A DNA stretch of 64,000 nt from contig OX104123.1 of assembly GCA_944474755.1 (NCBI GenBank), positions 67,201,898 to 67,265,897 of the forward strand, given 5' to 3'. A program made the translations under genes and the position numbers. The DNA comes from Limnoperna fortunei. Its lineage: Eukaryota; Mollusca; Bivalvia; Mytilida; Modiolidae. This document shows, one piece after another, positions 46,101 through 57,360 of this stretch. Under the pieces are notes generated by a model, which was not told where the DNA came from, did no database searches, and saw nothing but the letters and a program-made list of their open reading frames with translations. Each line of letters starts with the position of its first letter. Position 1 is the first letter of the stretch.

Positions 46101-46841
46101 GGTCGTTTCGCCACTATTCCCGTTAGCCTGCTGGCATGGGTCGTTATGCACCTATAAAGTGAGTCGTTTCGTCCTCCGTCGTTTCGCTTCTCTAAATAAA
46201 AAAAAATGTGCTAAAGCTGATTATCAGGGACAGTATATACTAGCTATAGAATGTCCCTTGTTTAATGCAGCATATAGAACAACTTGAAGTACATTTCAAT
46301 CGTTTCTTTGTGTGCATATCATATCATTTTGTATGTTTTCATAGCGTTAGTTCGAATACACTCATTATATCTTGTCGCATCTTTTCATATTGTGCTTGTG
46401 TTATGGTGTCTTTAATAATTTATTATTTTTTGTTGAAGTACATTACCTTAATGGAATAGTTAATTTTATTTTATAATTTTATTAAATAATTAAGTAGCAT
46501 GTTTTATGAAAATTACTATTAAATTTAACAAGTATAATTAAATTAAATAATAAAATAGTAAGTTATTTGATCAATAGTAGTCACTTTGTAATTGTATATT
46601 TTTTAATAATGTTATAGAAAATTTAAAAACAAAGTGATCATTGGTATTTTACACACAGTTCGAATATAAGCTAATTTTGCGAATATAGGTATTATTATTT
46701 AAAGATAATCAGCTTCAACTCACAAAATACGCTTTATTGATTAAAGATAATCAGCTTCAACACCTTTTTTTATTTAGAGGAGTGAAACGACATAGGGCGA
46801 CTCACTTTATATGGTGAACAGGTAATCGGGGCAAAACGACC
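46101..46841. mobile_element. MITE/foldback element with ~115-bp inverted ends
   Basis: Left end GGTCGTTTCGCC (46101) and right end GGCAAAACGACC (46830-46841) are inverted copies. The homology continues inward through CACCTATAAAGTGAGTCG, GTCGTTTCGCTTCTCTAAAT and AAAGCTGATTATC on the left, mirrored at about 46700-46820. The terminal arms carry several GTCGTTTC words. Near the right arm a 20-base phrase TAAAGATAATCAGCTTCAAC is directly repeated (46699 and 46742). The ~450-bp centre is extremely AT-rich and non-coding. Target-site duplication was not resolved. Confidence 0.75.
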
Positions 46842-47191
46842 TGGCACCGAAAAAATGAGTAATTTTAATTTGCGTTCTTAGTTTCTGAAAGGTAAGCTCT
46901 GAGAAACAAGGTCGATTTTCATATATGTACATCTTTTGTCGGCGTATTTGCAAATTATCTATTCACCATGTATCGCTTCAACTATTCAAATACGACCCTA
47001 CGATATTTATTATTCAGTTCTGGTTTACGGCATGTTGTCGAATACGATATTTGTTTGTTAGGCAAGGCTATCACTCGGATACGCGCTGACAATTTAAAAA
47101 AAAATCGACTACCTAGAATTACTTTTTTCATGTTTTTCATTAGTATAACCTTTTTTAACTATATTTTCAGGTTAATTGAAGAATAAAAACA

Positions 47192-47343
47192 ATATTCGTA
47201 CATTGACAGAAAACATAACGTTTATTTGTACTCACCGCGAAACAGGTAACCAATGCTCGACAGAGCCTCGGATTTCTACTTGTGTCTAAGGCTTGTACAA
47301 ATAGACTGAATATTTTCTGACAATGTACGAATATTGTATATAT
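47192..47343. repeat. Short inverted-repeat (foldback) element
   Basis: ACAATATTCGTACATTGACA at 47192 pairs with TGACAATGTACGAATATTGT ending at 47343: 24-25 bases with one mismatch around a ~100-base centre. It may be a small MITE or a hairpin-forming spacer. Confidence 0.7.
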
Positions 47344-48689
47344 ATCTACCACCATTTCAATATCCTCTACATTTTTGCATTACCAGTTTACTCATTTCAG
47401 CCATTTTAGTCGTTTTTACGTTTTTTTCGTAGTGTGTCAAGCAGGCACTCTTAGGGAATAATTAGCAAACGTGTGCCTTGCAGTCACTTGTATGGTATAA
47501 TTAAGCAACAGTATAAATAGCAGGAACCTAATGATATAATGAAATAATTGATCACACACATGTTCAATAAAGCTTTATGTCCTACTTGAAAGGGTCGTAG
47601 CAGGGTTGTTTCAAGTCATCATTCAAGTTTTTAATTTCAGTAAATTTGACTAATGTTAGTTTGACGAAAGTGTATATTTTTAACCTTTATAATAATTTGT
47701 GCATCTTGGAAAAAACGTTAGATATCGATTGCTTCAACAAGACACGACGTGCATTCGTGAGCTGCAGTAATTCGTAGTTACATGGACAGGCAACCTCTTT
47801 TACAAGATTAAAACAAAAAAAAAGCTACGCCGACTAATTCCGTTTTTGGAGAAAGGGAATTTTCGTGTATACCTTAAAAGTATCGAACATGTCTCTAAAA
47901 ACAGCGAACTTAAAACAGTTCTCAATGAGTGTTTTTTTTTCAGTTTATTTTCTTTGTACAATATATATATTAATAGATAAAATATGTATTTTGTCACCAT
48001 TAGCGATCAATTGTCAAAATTTCAGGTCTTTACTTTCATAAATGTAATGTACATTTCAAAATTTTGAAAATGTACGTAACATTTAAGCAAATAATGTACA
48101 GAAGGGTATTCTAGTGACTTGTTTTGAGTGTTAATGTTTTTTTTTAATTTGAAAGTTCAATTTAATTATTAAATCATGATTGTGATAAATTGTGAAATAA
48201 ACTATATTTTTTAAATGAAATCTTTGTTAATTTAACAGAAACATTCGTTACCAATGGTTGTGAAACTATGTTTTATTAAAAAAACCAACTGACAAATCTA
48301 AATGACAACATTCTAAGGGTAAAGGTTTTCTGACATCTTATTTCATTGAAGAATTGAAGAATATTATCATGTTATTCCATGCTTATCAAGCTGGTTTAAC
48401 ACGTAAACGAGTGTGTTACTTTGATGTTATATATATCTATGGACGATCAATATATCTATTGTTCTATGCCTTTGAAACAGAATTAAGGAAAACGGGATTT
48501 GATGTTTTTAATGTAAGATCATTTAAAATCACGTCGCACATAAAATATTTTATTGACACAAGCTGAAAAAAAATCATTACTGCAAATAACCTGCTTAAAC
48601 TCATTTGAGAAATGTTGCAAACATTATATTCCAAGCTAAGTTTCAGCCTTGTGCACATGTAAATTGACAGATATATGCCAGTGTGAGGG

Positions 48690-48900
48690 ATAAATTAGTC
48701 CTGGTAATGTTATTCTGGACAAACCAATATTTCTTGGAAATTATGTCCGTGGTTACTAATTTTCGTACATGTATTTAAAATAGTCCATGTCTAGAAAAAA
48801 TCTAGTCCAGGGTTAAATTTTTCTAGTAAAATTAGTCAGGGCTGACAAATGTTCATAGGAAATGAAGTCCGTGCAGGGTTACTAATGTTCCTAGTTATAT
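48690..48900 (+). repeat. Degenerate local repeat, left half
   Basis: Several imperfect repeats of GTCTAGAAAA...TAGTCCAGGGTTAAATTT and CTAGTAAAAT...TTCATAGGAAA. Matching phrases resume at 50092-50250 after the element at 48901-50091, so that element is inserted in, or replaced part of, this repeat. Confidence 0.6.
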
Positions 48901-50091
48901 TTCAAACGAAGTTTTGGGAGACATATATATTTTTTTCTCCGGTTTCTTATTATGGCTCCCAAAAGAAAGTTTGGGAGGGGAGACATATTGTTTTTGCTCC
49001 GTTTAGTTTTTTTTCATTCCGCCATAATTTTGTCCGACTGTTTTTTCGGAGACCGTAAATTGGATCGACTTGAAACTTCACACAAAAAGAGGTCATGATG
49101 TGAAGTGGTGCCTTTCAGGTTTAAAATTTTTAAATTGGTGGCCGTCTTGAAATGGTGGCAATTTTGAAAATATAACCATGTTGCGATCTGATGTTAGTCA
49201 TCAAAATTTGAATTTCATCATGGCGGCCATATTAAAATGGCGGCCATTTCATAAATGATAATAAATACTTAAAAAATCCAAAAAGTAACAGATTTCGAGG
49301 AAAATTGAAATATAGGTAGAGTATGTTATACCACACCATATGACGCATATGTTGACTTTCTATGGCGGCCATTTAAAATCCAAGATGGCCGCCAAAAATT
49401 CTAAATGCTCAGAATCGCGCGAAACATGGTTTTTAGGTAGATTACTATGTCGCAATAAGATGTTAGTCATCAAAATTTGAATTTGAAGATTTTGAAAATG
49501 AAAAAAATCTTTAAAAATCACAAAGTTTACGGATTTTAACGAAAATTGGTATAAGTAGATTATGTATTACGCCACCATATGACGCACATGTTGACTTTCT
49601 ATTTCGGCCATTTTGAATCCAAGATGGCTGCCGAAAATTCAGAATGCTCCGATTTGCACGAAACTTAGTTTCCTGGTAGATAAAGTTGCTGTGAATGGAT
49701 ATGTGAACTAGAGTGTCCATGGGGGGGGGTTGGTCGTTTGGGAGCCAGTTATGATCCATAAGATCATAATCATGTTTAATTATTATTATTATTCGTCTTC
49801 TTTTTTCTTTTTTTTCTTTCAATCTTGTCCGCACATTTTCTTTGACATGCAATGTCCAATCAATATGAAACTTTGGAAACATGTTAAGGGTGACCTGAAG
49901 TTTTGCAATCCATTTTTGGAATTTTCAAAATGGCTGTAGTTTCCATTGAAACGGGGGTCATTATATAGGCTATTGCATTATCTTGGTAAAAATTTGTATT
50001 TGGTGGTTGTCAGCTTGCTGAGGATTATAGTGGCAATTGGGGTTCGTTTGGGAGACATTTTGTGTTGGCATCCCGACACAGTTATTACTAG
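48901..50091 (+). mobile_element. Helitron-like non-autonomous repeat (candidate)
   Basis: A ~1.2-kb unit beginning at TTCAAACGAAGTTTTGGGAG with repeated GGCGGCCATTTT/ATGGCGGCCAT phrases and two internal copies of a ~270-bp segment (about 49190-49430 and 49450-49690: TGTTAGTCATCAAAATTTGA, CACCATATGACGCA(T/C)ATG, TTGACTTTCTAT). It ends GTGTTGGCATCCCGACACAG then TTATTACTAG. The 3' hairpin GTGTTGG/CCGACAC lies about 8 bases before CTAG, like the CTRR terminus of Helitrons. No Rep/helicase is present. The 5' end is tentative. Confidence 0.45.
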
Positions 50092-50502
50092 TTAAAATTG
50101 CCCTTGTCTAGAAAATCTAAGCCAGGGTTAAATTTACGTAGTAAAATATTCATAACTATTTAAGAATAATATTCATAGGAAAACTACTTGTGAAATTAAA
50201 CATGCATATACAACTGTTTATCTAGTCCAGGGATAAATTCAGGACAAGGTGCTACCATGCAAATTTCACGATAGGTGTAAATGATATACCTGACATTCTG
50301 AACACAATTGTGCTGAAATTTTCAATAAAACAATAAAAAGTATGTCTTGCAGATCACAAATTTTTTAATTCACTGTATTTTAATGATCAGATACAAAATA
50401 AAGATTGTATCAGAATCTCATTATTTCTGGATCTGAGTTTGATGGCTAAATTATAAAAAAAGGTAATGTATCAATTAGGGTTTTGGTTCAAGTGCATTCA
50501 TA

Positions 50503-51134
50503 TTAATAATTCCTTTATTGATATCAATTATTCAATTATTGATATTAATAATTCCTTTATTGGCATCAATAATTCATTTATTGATATCAATAAATCATTT
50601 ATTGATATTAATAATTCAAATTCTAGTCGCCAAACCGTTTGGGTAAAAAATAATAAATTCTCCCTTGTGTACTGTACACTAAAGTACAAAAGATGGCAGA
50701 TTGCATGTTGTTTTGACAACAGTGAGCACTTGCTCTGTTCTCATTTAGGCGCTTTATTGATATTAATAATTCGCCGATTTATTGATATCAATAAATACAT
50801 TATTGATATCAATAAATGAATTATTAATATCAATAAATGATTTATTGATATCAATAAAAGAATTATTGATATTAATAAATGAATTATTGATATCAATAAA
50901 TACATTATTAATATTAATAAATCTACAAAATATTGATATTAATAAATGCATTATTCATATTAACAAATGAATTATTGATATCAATAAATGTATTATTGAT
51001 ATCAATAAATGTATTATTGATATCAATAAATGTATTATTGATATCAATAAATGTATTATTGATATCAATAAATGTATTATTGATATCAATAAATGTATTA
51101 TTGATATCAATAAATGAATTATTGATATTAATAA
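50503..51134. repeat. Palindromic 21-bp satellite
   Basis: Repeats of a 21-base unit with the perfect palindrome TTATTGATATCAATAA, in two blocks (50503-50617 and 50753-51134) around a ~135-bp unique insert. The right block contains an especially regular run (50970-51120). The 21-bp period and lack of stops give open frames on both strands (LLISIN repeats one way, IDINN repeats the other), explained by the repeat alone. Related AATTATTAATATAAATAAAT units recur at 51938-51980. Confidence 0.9.
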
Positions 51135-51936
51135 ATATTTTAATTTCGTTTGAATACTCAATACATGGGCAAAGTTGGTTATTTCCTATAACATAACTTG
51201 CCTTTTCAGCACGTGACTGATTGTGACGTCATAATAAGATGTATTGGTGACGTTGGCTATACGTGAACTCTTCTGCAAACAACAAGTGACGACACTAAAA
51301 TTGTGAATTGCAAATATAATTTGATTATTTGTAAAATATTGTTCATGTTACTTCATTTTTACTATAGAATTTAAAATATAAGGTTTGTTTTCAATTGTTG
51401 GTTAGATTAATGGATATAAACGACTTTGGATAGATTTACGCTGCAACATAAACCGCTTCGCGGTTTATTAAGCGTAAATCGACCCAAAGTCGTTTATATC
51501 CAATAATCTAACCAACAATTGAAAACAATCCTTAGATATTTTAATTTCGTTTAAATACTCAACAGGAGCAAAGTTGGTTATTTCGTATAACCTAACTTGG
51601 TTTTTCAGCACGTGACTGATTGTGACGTCATAATAAGATGTATTGATGACGTTGACTATACATGAATTCTTCCGCAAACAACAAGTGACGACACTAAAAT
51701 TGTGAATTACAAATATTATTTGATTAATTGTAAAATATTGTTCTTGTTACTTCATTTTTACTATAGAATTTAAAAAAATATAATGTTTGTTTTTAATTGT
51801 TGGTTAGATTATTGGATATAAACGACTTTGGATCGATTTACGCTGCAACATAAACGCTTCGCGGTTTATTCAGCGTAAATCGACCCAAAGTCGTTTATAT
51901 CCAATAATCTAACCAGCAATTGAAAACAATCCTTAA
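51135..51936. repeat. 401-bp tandem duplication, each with a ~140-bp hairpin
   Basis: Copies at 51135-51535 and 51536-51936 share ATATTTTAATTTCGTTT, GCACGTGACTGATTGTGACG, TCATAATAAGATGTATTG and CAACAAGTGACGACACTAAA. Each ends in a near-perfect inverted repeat (51386-51527 and 51788-51928): GTTGGTTAGATTA...GGATATAAACGACTTTGGAT against its complement, loop CGCTTCGCGG. TGACGTCA and CACGTG motifs sit upstream of each hairpin. No coding content. Confidence 0.9.
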
Positions 51937-52225
51937 ATGAATTATTAATATAAATAAATGAATTATTAATATAAATAAATACCGCTTTTTCTCCACTTTG
52001 GCTTGCCATACATAAATAAAGTTAGCTTGAGTGGCGAAACAATACTCATTTTCAATTTAATTTTTTAACATGGAAAACAGTTAAAAATATAGATTAAACA
52101 TACGCAAGTATAGAATAAATATATAGTCAACTATATTCATTATTTTTTTCAAAATTTTAAATCAATGAGAAACTTGTCTAACGTGTTGTTTACAAATTGT
52201 CGGTATTGTCCGTATCATTTGTCAA

Positions 52226-52346
52226 CCAATCAGATTTTAGTTCCATTTGCCGATTACGCAATTTCGCGCCATATTGGTGACACACCTTCTTTGCAAATGA
52301 TGGACGACAATATTCCGGAAAATATTACATTCTTGCTAGTTCTTAC
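52226..52346 (+). promoter_or_regulatory. Possible promoter and first coding exon
   Basis: A CCAATCAG box (52226-52233) and an E2F-like TTTCGCGCC (52262-52270) precede ATG at 52297 (second ATG at 52300). The frame reads MMDDNIPENITFLLVL and reaches TTAC/GTGAGT at 52346/52347, a strong donor. No downstream exon was identified; the putative intron soon enters a Helentron-like repeat at 52481. The combination is suggestive but short, and could be chance. Confidence 0.3.
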
Positions 52347-52480
52347 GTGAGTATGTAATTTTTAAGTTATTATTTAATTTCCCTATTCAGAACACTTTTT
52401 AACTGTCTTTAAATATCAACAAAAAGTCGTAAACCACAGCAACGACAGTTGTCTAAAAACCAGACCCACGTGGTCATTTT

Positions 52481-53474
52481 TAGCTCACCTGGACCGAAGG
52501 TCCATGTGAGCTTTTGCTATCACTTGGCTTCCGTCGTCCGTCGTCTGTCGTCAGTCGTAAACTTTTTCAAAAATCTTCTCCTCTGAAACCACTGGGCCAA
52601 TTTTTTTCAAACTTAACCACAATCATCCTGAGGGTTCCTAGTTTTAAGTTTGTACCCAGGGTGTTGATCAACAGACAACTATGGCCGCTGTTACTAAAAA
52701 TAGAACATGGGGGTCAACACAGGTCTTTTATCATTATCTAAAAAATTATAATAGCTATAGAGAAAACCGTTACTTCAAATTGATCAGCACATTAAGGTCT
52801 ACAATAGTTGCTATTAGTGTGAAGTTGTGTATTGGCTTCTTGTAGGAGTTATTGCCCTTTATTGACGATTTTTGACAAAATTTTTGGTATTTACAATATA
52901 ACCTGAAAACAATACGAGGTAGAGTGAAACTGTAAATGGCACAAATGATCTTCAATAAAAGCCATACAATTCACTTGATTGGTCTGAAATTGTCAGATGA
53001 CTCCTTATATGAGTTATTGCCCTTAAGTGGTAATTTTTTATGAAATTTTCCGTGTTTGTCCTGTAACGTTAAAACTAACAGCTAGAGTAAAACTGTAAAA
53101 AGCAAAAATGATCAACAATACAAGCTTAGTCCAAAATTGCAAGATGACTCTTTATAGGAGTTATTGCCCTTTCATTATGAATTTGGACAAATGAACAGTT
53201 TTTGAATTATAAATTAGTCTATAACACACCTATTAGTAGAGTAAAACTGTAAATTTCAAAAGTAGCCTAAAGGACAATGCCTTAAAACCATGGTCTGATG
53301 GCAACTTATAGGAGTTATTGTATTTAACAAACATTTTTGAAGAAATGTTTAGTTTTTGCACAGTAACTTAAAAGCTATAACAACTAGACTGAAACTGTTG
53401 ATTTCAAAAAATTTAATATAGTTGAAGTCATTTGGATTCCAGGTGAGCGATTACAGGCTCCCGGGAGCCTCTAG
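52481..53474 (+). mobile_element. Helentron-like non-autonomous element, copy 1
   Basis: Starts TAGCTCACCTGGACCGAAGG, forming a hairpin with GGTCCATGTGAGCT, and ends CCAGGTGAGCG...AGGCTCCCGGGAGCCT followed by CTAG. GCTCACCTGG at the 5' end and CCAGGTGAGC at 53439-53448 are inverted copies. A perfect 16-base palindrome (53455-53470) directly precedes CTAG (53471-53474), with T-runs flanking both ends. The body holds about four degenerate ~150-bp repeats with AGGAGTTATTGCCCTT. It is non-coding. The same structure recurs at 60514-61485. Confidence 0.65.
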
Positions 53475-53679
53475 TTTTTTGTTGTTGTTTACAATCTGAG
53501 TACGACTTTTAGTTAAACAATTAAAAATACAGAGTAACTTCATTGTTTGTATTCAGTGCCGTAGATAGGGTCTGAATGATGATTGTGACATTTTTTGTGT
53601 CGGGGGGGGGGGGGGGGGGGTTGAATTGGGTCGTTCACAATAGTGCCTGTTCGCTTGTGTTTATTCGCTCTCAGAACGT

Positions 53680-54590
53680 TATATAGTTGTCCCCCACCGC
53701 AACGCTTCGGAGGGATCTTGTAATAATCTGCTTCCGTGTGTCTGTGCGTCCATGCATCCGTGCGTCCGTCCGTCACACTTTTGTGGACACAATTCCTATG
53801 ACACCACTTGACGGATTGGTTTGACATTTGGTTGAATTAATTGTTATGATGGGTAGATTTGCATACTCTACCGTCATTTTGATTCGTCAAATTTTGTAGC
53901 AGTAATGGGACTTTGACCGTTCCAGCAAAATAATACAATGGTCTAAATCTTGTGGACACATCTCTGAAAATACTTGACGGATTTCTTTGATATTTGGTAG
54001 GATTATTTGTAATGATAGGTAGATGTGCATACTACTAGTATACCATCATTTTGATTCGTCAGATTTTGTAGGAGTTATGGGACTTTGACCGTTTCAGCAA
54101 TATATTACAAAAGTAGATATTGTGGACGCAACTCCTATGACACCGTTTGACAGATTACTTTGATGTTTAGTAGGATTAATTGTTATGATGTTTAGATGTG
54201 CATAGTCTATTTTGATTCGCCATATTTTGTACGAGTTATGGGATTTTTTTGTATAAAATATATAATACAATGGTTGATATTGTTGACACATCTCCTCTGG
54301 AGCGGTTAGACAGATTATTTTGATGTTTGATAGGATTAATTTTTATGATGGGTAGACGTCATTATGTTGGTAAAAGTTTGTAGGAGTTATAGGACTTTGA
54401 CCGTTTCAGCAATATAATACAATGGTAGATCTTGTGGATGCATCTCCAAAACTGTTAAATGGATTGCTTTGATATTTAAAAGGATCAGTTGTTGTGCTGT
54501 GTAGATGTGCACTACCACCATTTAGATTTGTCAATTTTTTTAGGAGTTATGGGACTTTGACCATTTAGCAATATTGTACAAAATTGAAAG
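53680..54590 (+). repeat. Degenerate ~165-bp tandem repeat, 5 units
   Basis: Units begin near TTGTGGACACA at about 53773, 53951, 54119, 54278 and 54430. Each contains GACGGATT.CTTTGAT, TTGGTAGGATTAATTGT, TGATGGGTAGATGTGCATA, CATTTTGATTCGTCA and AGGAGTTATGGGACTTTGAC. A preface with GTGCGTCCGTCCGTC (about 53735-53775) and a poly-G run (53603-53620) lies just upstream. Layout and phrasing resemble the body of the elements at 52481 and 60514, suggesting a related class. Confidence 0.75.
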
Positions 54591-55210
54591 CAAATTTTAT
54601 CAAGCTCTCTACTAGAGTTTCACATTCAAAGAAAGTTTTTTCATGTAGTTTCTTAGCTCATTCCAAATACCTGTCAAAATAGTTCTAATATTACCTTATT
54701 ATTTTTTTCCAAGACTAAATGAATCTCAAAGATATTTTTTTCCAATTTTCTTCTCACGTCTCTTAAGCAATTTTAACCTTTTTATAAATAGTTTTAAATA
54801 GGCCGTTCGCCCTATGTTTGATATAAATTTAATAATGACATGATGTTTGACTACAGTTTTGTATTTTTTTTTCTAAGCTAATTATTTTTATATGTTTATT
54901 AATTAATTATTACAATTAAGTCTAATTGCAGTCCAAGCTAATCTCTTTTTTTCAAGCTAATTAGTGATCAGAGATACAAGTTAGAAAGTTATTTTATAAT
55001 TAATGTAATAATTGCTAATCAGCACATATCTAAAATTATCAATTAAATGAGCCACTTTGTCTAATTGTTAACATGAAACCTTACCTAATATATAACTACT
55101 AGTATATATATATAAATATAATCAAGTAGGGGGAACTGATTCGCTATACAGGGGCAGGGTGAACGGACCCATTACTAGGGGGGGGGCGGCAGTGTTAACC
55201 CATTATTAGC
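54590..55210. other. Stretch without recognisable gene
   Basis: AT-rich with TATA-like runs and a poly-G at about 55179-55187. No feature supported. Confidence 0.5.
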
Positions 55211-55211
55211 C

Positions 55212-55640
55212 TTACTTTACCAGGACTTGGCAGAAGACATGTCCCCTGTTATGCTCTTTGTTGAATAGCAAATCTGAAATTTGTCTAAAACTTACTGCTA
55301 CATTTATTTTAGAATGCTTTGAATTAAGAAAAAGATAAAACTTAATTTTTATTGGTTGTATCATTTGTATATTATATAATATAAATGTATAATAATAAAT
55401 ACGATGTAAAACATAAGTCTGACCGCAGGCTGTAGCGAGCAAGCAAATCTCCGGGGAAAAGCCTTTTTTACAGTCCATCAAAAAGAAATATTCAAACATA
55501 TAGCCATGGGATGTGAACCTCACTTTATTGGAAATTAAAACACAAATTTTGCTCAGATCAGGCATAGTTTTAATAACATCCTGAATGGTTTGTTGAACGT
55601 TTTGCATGAAAAAAAAATATTTATACAAACACGACAGCAA
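55212..55640 (-). CDS. Unrecognised 142-codon open frame, possible exon
   Basis: This is the longest minus-strand open frame here outside simple repeats. The central part (QTIQDVIKTMPDLSKICVLI, VRFTSHGYMFEYFFLMDCKK, FSPEICLLATACGQTYVL) looks more protein-like than its surroundings, whereas both ends are hydrophobic/AT-biased. A possible acceptor (ACCATTCAG) and donor (ATC/GTATTT) bracket that central part. I do not recognise the family; it could be a single exon or chance. Confidence 0.25.
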   Translation of the reverse strand: MLSCLYKYFFFMQNVQQTIQDVIKTMPDLSKICVLISNKVRFTSHGYMFEYFFLMDCKKGFSPEICLLATACGQTYVLHRIYYYTFILYNIQMIQPIKIKFYLFLNSKHSKINVAVSFRQISDLLFNKEHNRGHVFCQVLVK

Positions 55641-56559
55641 CAGAGGAAACTAGAACTTTCAAACAGTGTAACAAATACAAATATTTTATTAGCACAAACT
55701 AATGGTAAAGTACATGGTTAGGGCACATAAAGCATGTGAAGAGAAAATTATGATTTAATGACAATAGCTAGAGTATATTTATTTTGTTATTTATTCCTTT
55801 GTCAATTTTTTATTTGTTTACTGTAAACCAACTTGATTCTCAAGATTTTATTTAAAATGATCGAACGTTTCTTGATTTTTACAAAGCAAGATAGGTGTGT
55901 CTATTCGTTTTCCTGCATGCGAGCATATAGCTTACATGTATCTCTGATTGGTTAATTTTTAAATGGTTTGTCTGGACGATAAAAGCGTTCGTTCATTCTT
56001 CGTCCATTCTTATATCGTTTTTGGTTCGTCTGTTGTACGTTCGTACTGGAACGTTTTACGTTTCAGTGGGTGTATTAGGAAAACTTTAATTTTTGTATGT
56101 AACAGTTCTGTGACAACTGTTTTGTAGTTTGGATACGTTTTTGAAAGTTATTTTGGGGATATTGGACAATTGTTTATTGAAGCGTGTGGAGCGCACGACT
56201 CGTTTCACGTGGTGATTCCCCCCCCCCCCATTGTTGGGTCTTGTCAACCTTTTGGGTAAGGTGAAGGCTAACGGGAAATTGTCTGTTATTTGATTACATT
56301 TTGTAGTTGATGTAAATCAAATTGAATAGTTTTTGATTTTACATAGCGGACGGCTATATTGTTCCATGGAGTGAATTACTTTGAAAGTTTCCAATTTTTT
56401 TCCGCAAAAAGTAACTGGAATTTAAAAGTCAATGGCAAACAAGAAAGGCGTTTTGTTTCGGAAGGTTGATATCAATGATTGTGATTATGAGCAGAGATTG
56501 TTACTGCCTGCCTGGCGTGCGAAGGGCCACTGCTCAACAACAGCACTTAATTGCTAAAC

Positions 56560-57360
56560 AACTTTACCAACAACTTCGTCCATGGCAACAACAACAAATA
56601 CTTGTTGACCGACCAAGTCAACATCAACATACGTTTGGCGACCAACCAACACGTCAACAAGAACTATCGATTGACCGACCAATTCAACATCAACGAACGT
56701 TACAACCCATACTTGGTGACCGACCAAGTTGTGAACTTGAACCTCAACAACATACCATGGTTGACCGAACAAGTCAACAACCCTTTCAACATTACTTATT
56801 TGTTGACCAATCATGTCAAGAAGTACAGCAGTACATAATTGTTGATAGACAACAGTCAACTACTGAACGACCAAGTCAACAACAACAACAACAATATATG
56901 TTTGTTGAACGACCATTTCGACAACCACTTCAACATGTAATTAGTGATCAACTAGGACATCAACAACGTCAACAACCACCTAAACATACACTTGATGACC
57001 AACCAAGTCAATCACTTGAATACCCACATTATACTACATCTGTTAACCAACAGAATCAACAACATAACACGTTTGACAGAACACGTCAACAAGCACAACA
57101 GTCCACATTTGAATCAACCAAACCGACATCAATTTAAACAACATTTAATGGTTGACCGACCAAGTCATCAAATCCAACATCACACACTTGTTGACCAACA
57201 ACATCAACAGCCACCTCAAAATCATCAACAAACTATATACAGTGACTGACAAAATCAACAACTTCAACAAGTTCAACATCCACAACCACATATGTTGCAT
57301 GACAGACCAAGACAACACACGCAACAACAACAGTCCCTTGTTTGTCAACAAAAAAAGTCA
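56560..57360 (+). repeat. CAA-rich minisatellite with Gln-rich open frame
   Basis: Degenerate repeats around GTTGACCGACCAAGTCAAC and CAACAACAAC; the plus strand is almost G-poor. GTTGAC and GTCAAC arms are inverted copies within each unit. One frame (56466-57137, 223 codons) is open and Gln-rich with a VDRPSQ-type repeat; the other plus frames are also open over long parts as Asn- and Thr-rich tracts, so openness follows from composition. A separate short ATG frame at 56432 (MANKKGVLFRKVDINDCDYE) in another phase ends after 42 codons. Expression cannot be judged. Confidence 0.6.

Noticed and set aside
47500..47525. TATA-box-like GTATAAATAG
   Set aside because: No downstream gene signal; such words are expected by chance in AT-rich DNA.
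49511..49882. 123-codon minus-strand open frame with basic residues
   Set aside because: Lies in the Helitron-like repeat and reads through (ATT)n and TTTTTCTTTT tracts; not conserved-looking.
50466..51196. Open frames with LLISIN or IDINN repeats on both strands as genes
   Set aside because: They follow from a stop-free 21-bp palindromic satellite; both strands are open for the same compositional reason.
53540..53827. 95-codon minus-strand open frame with Pro/His runs
   Set aside because: Created by the poly-G run and the GTCCGTCCGTC phrase of the tandem repeat.
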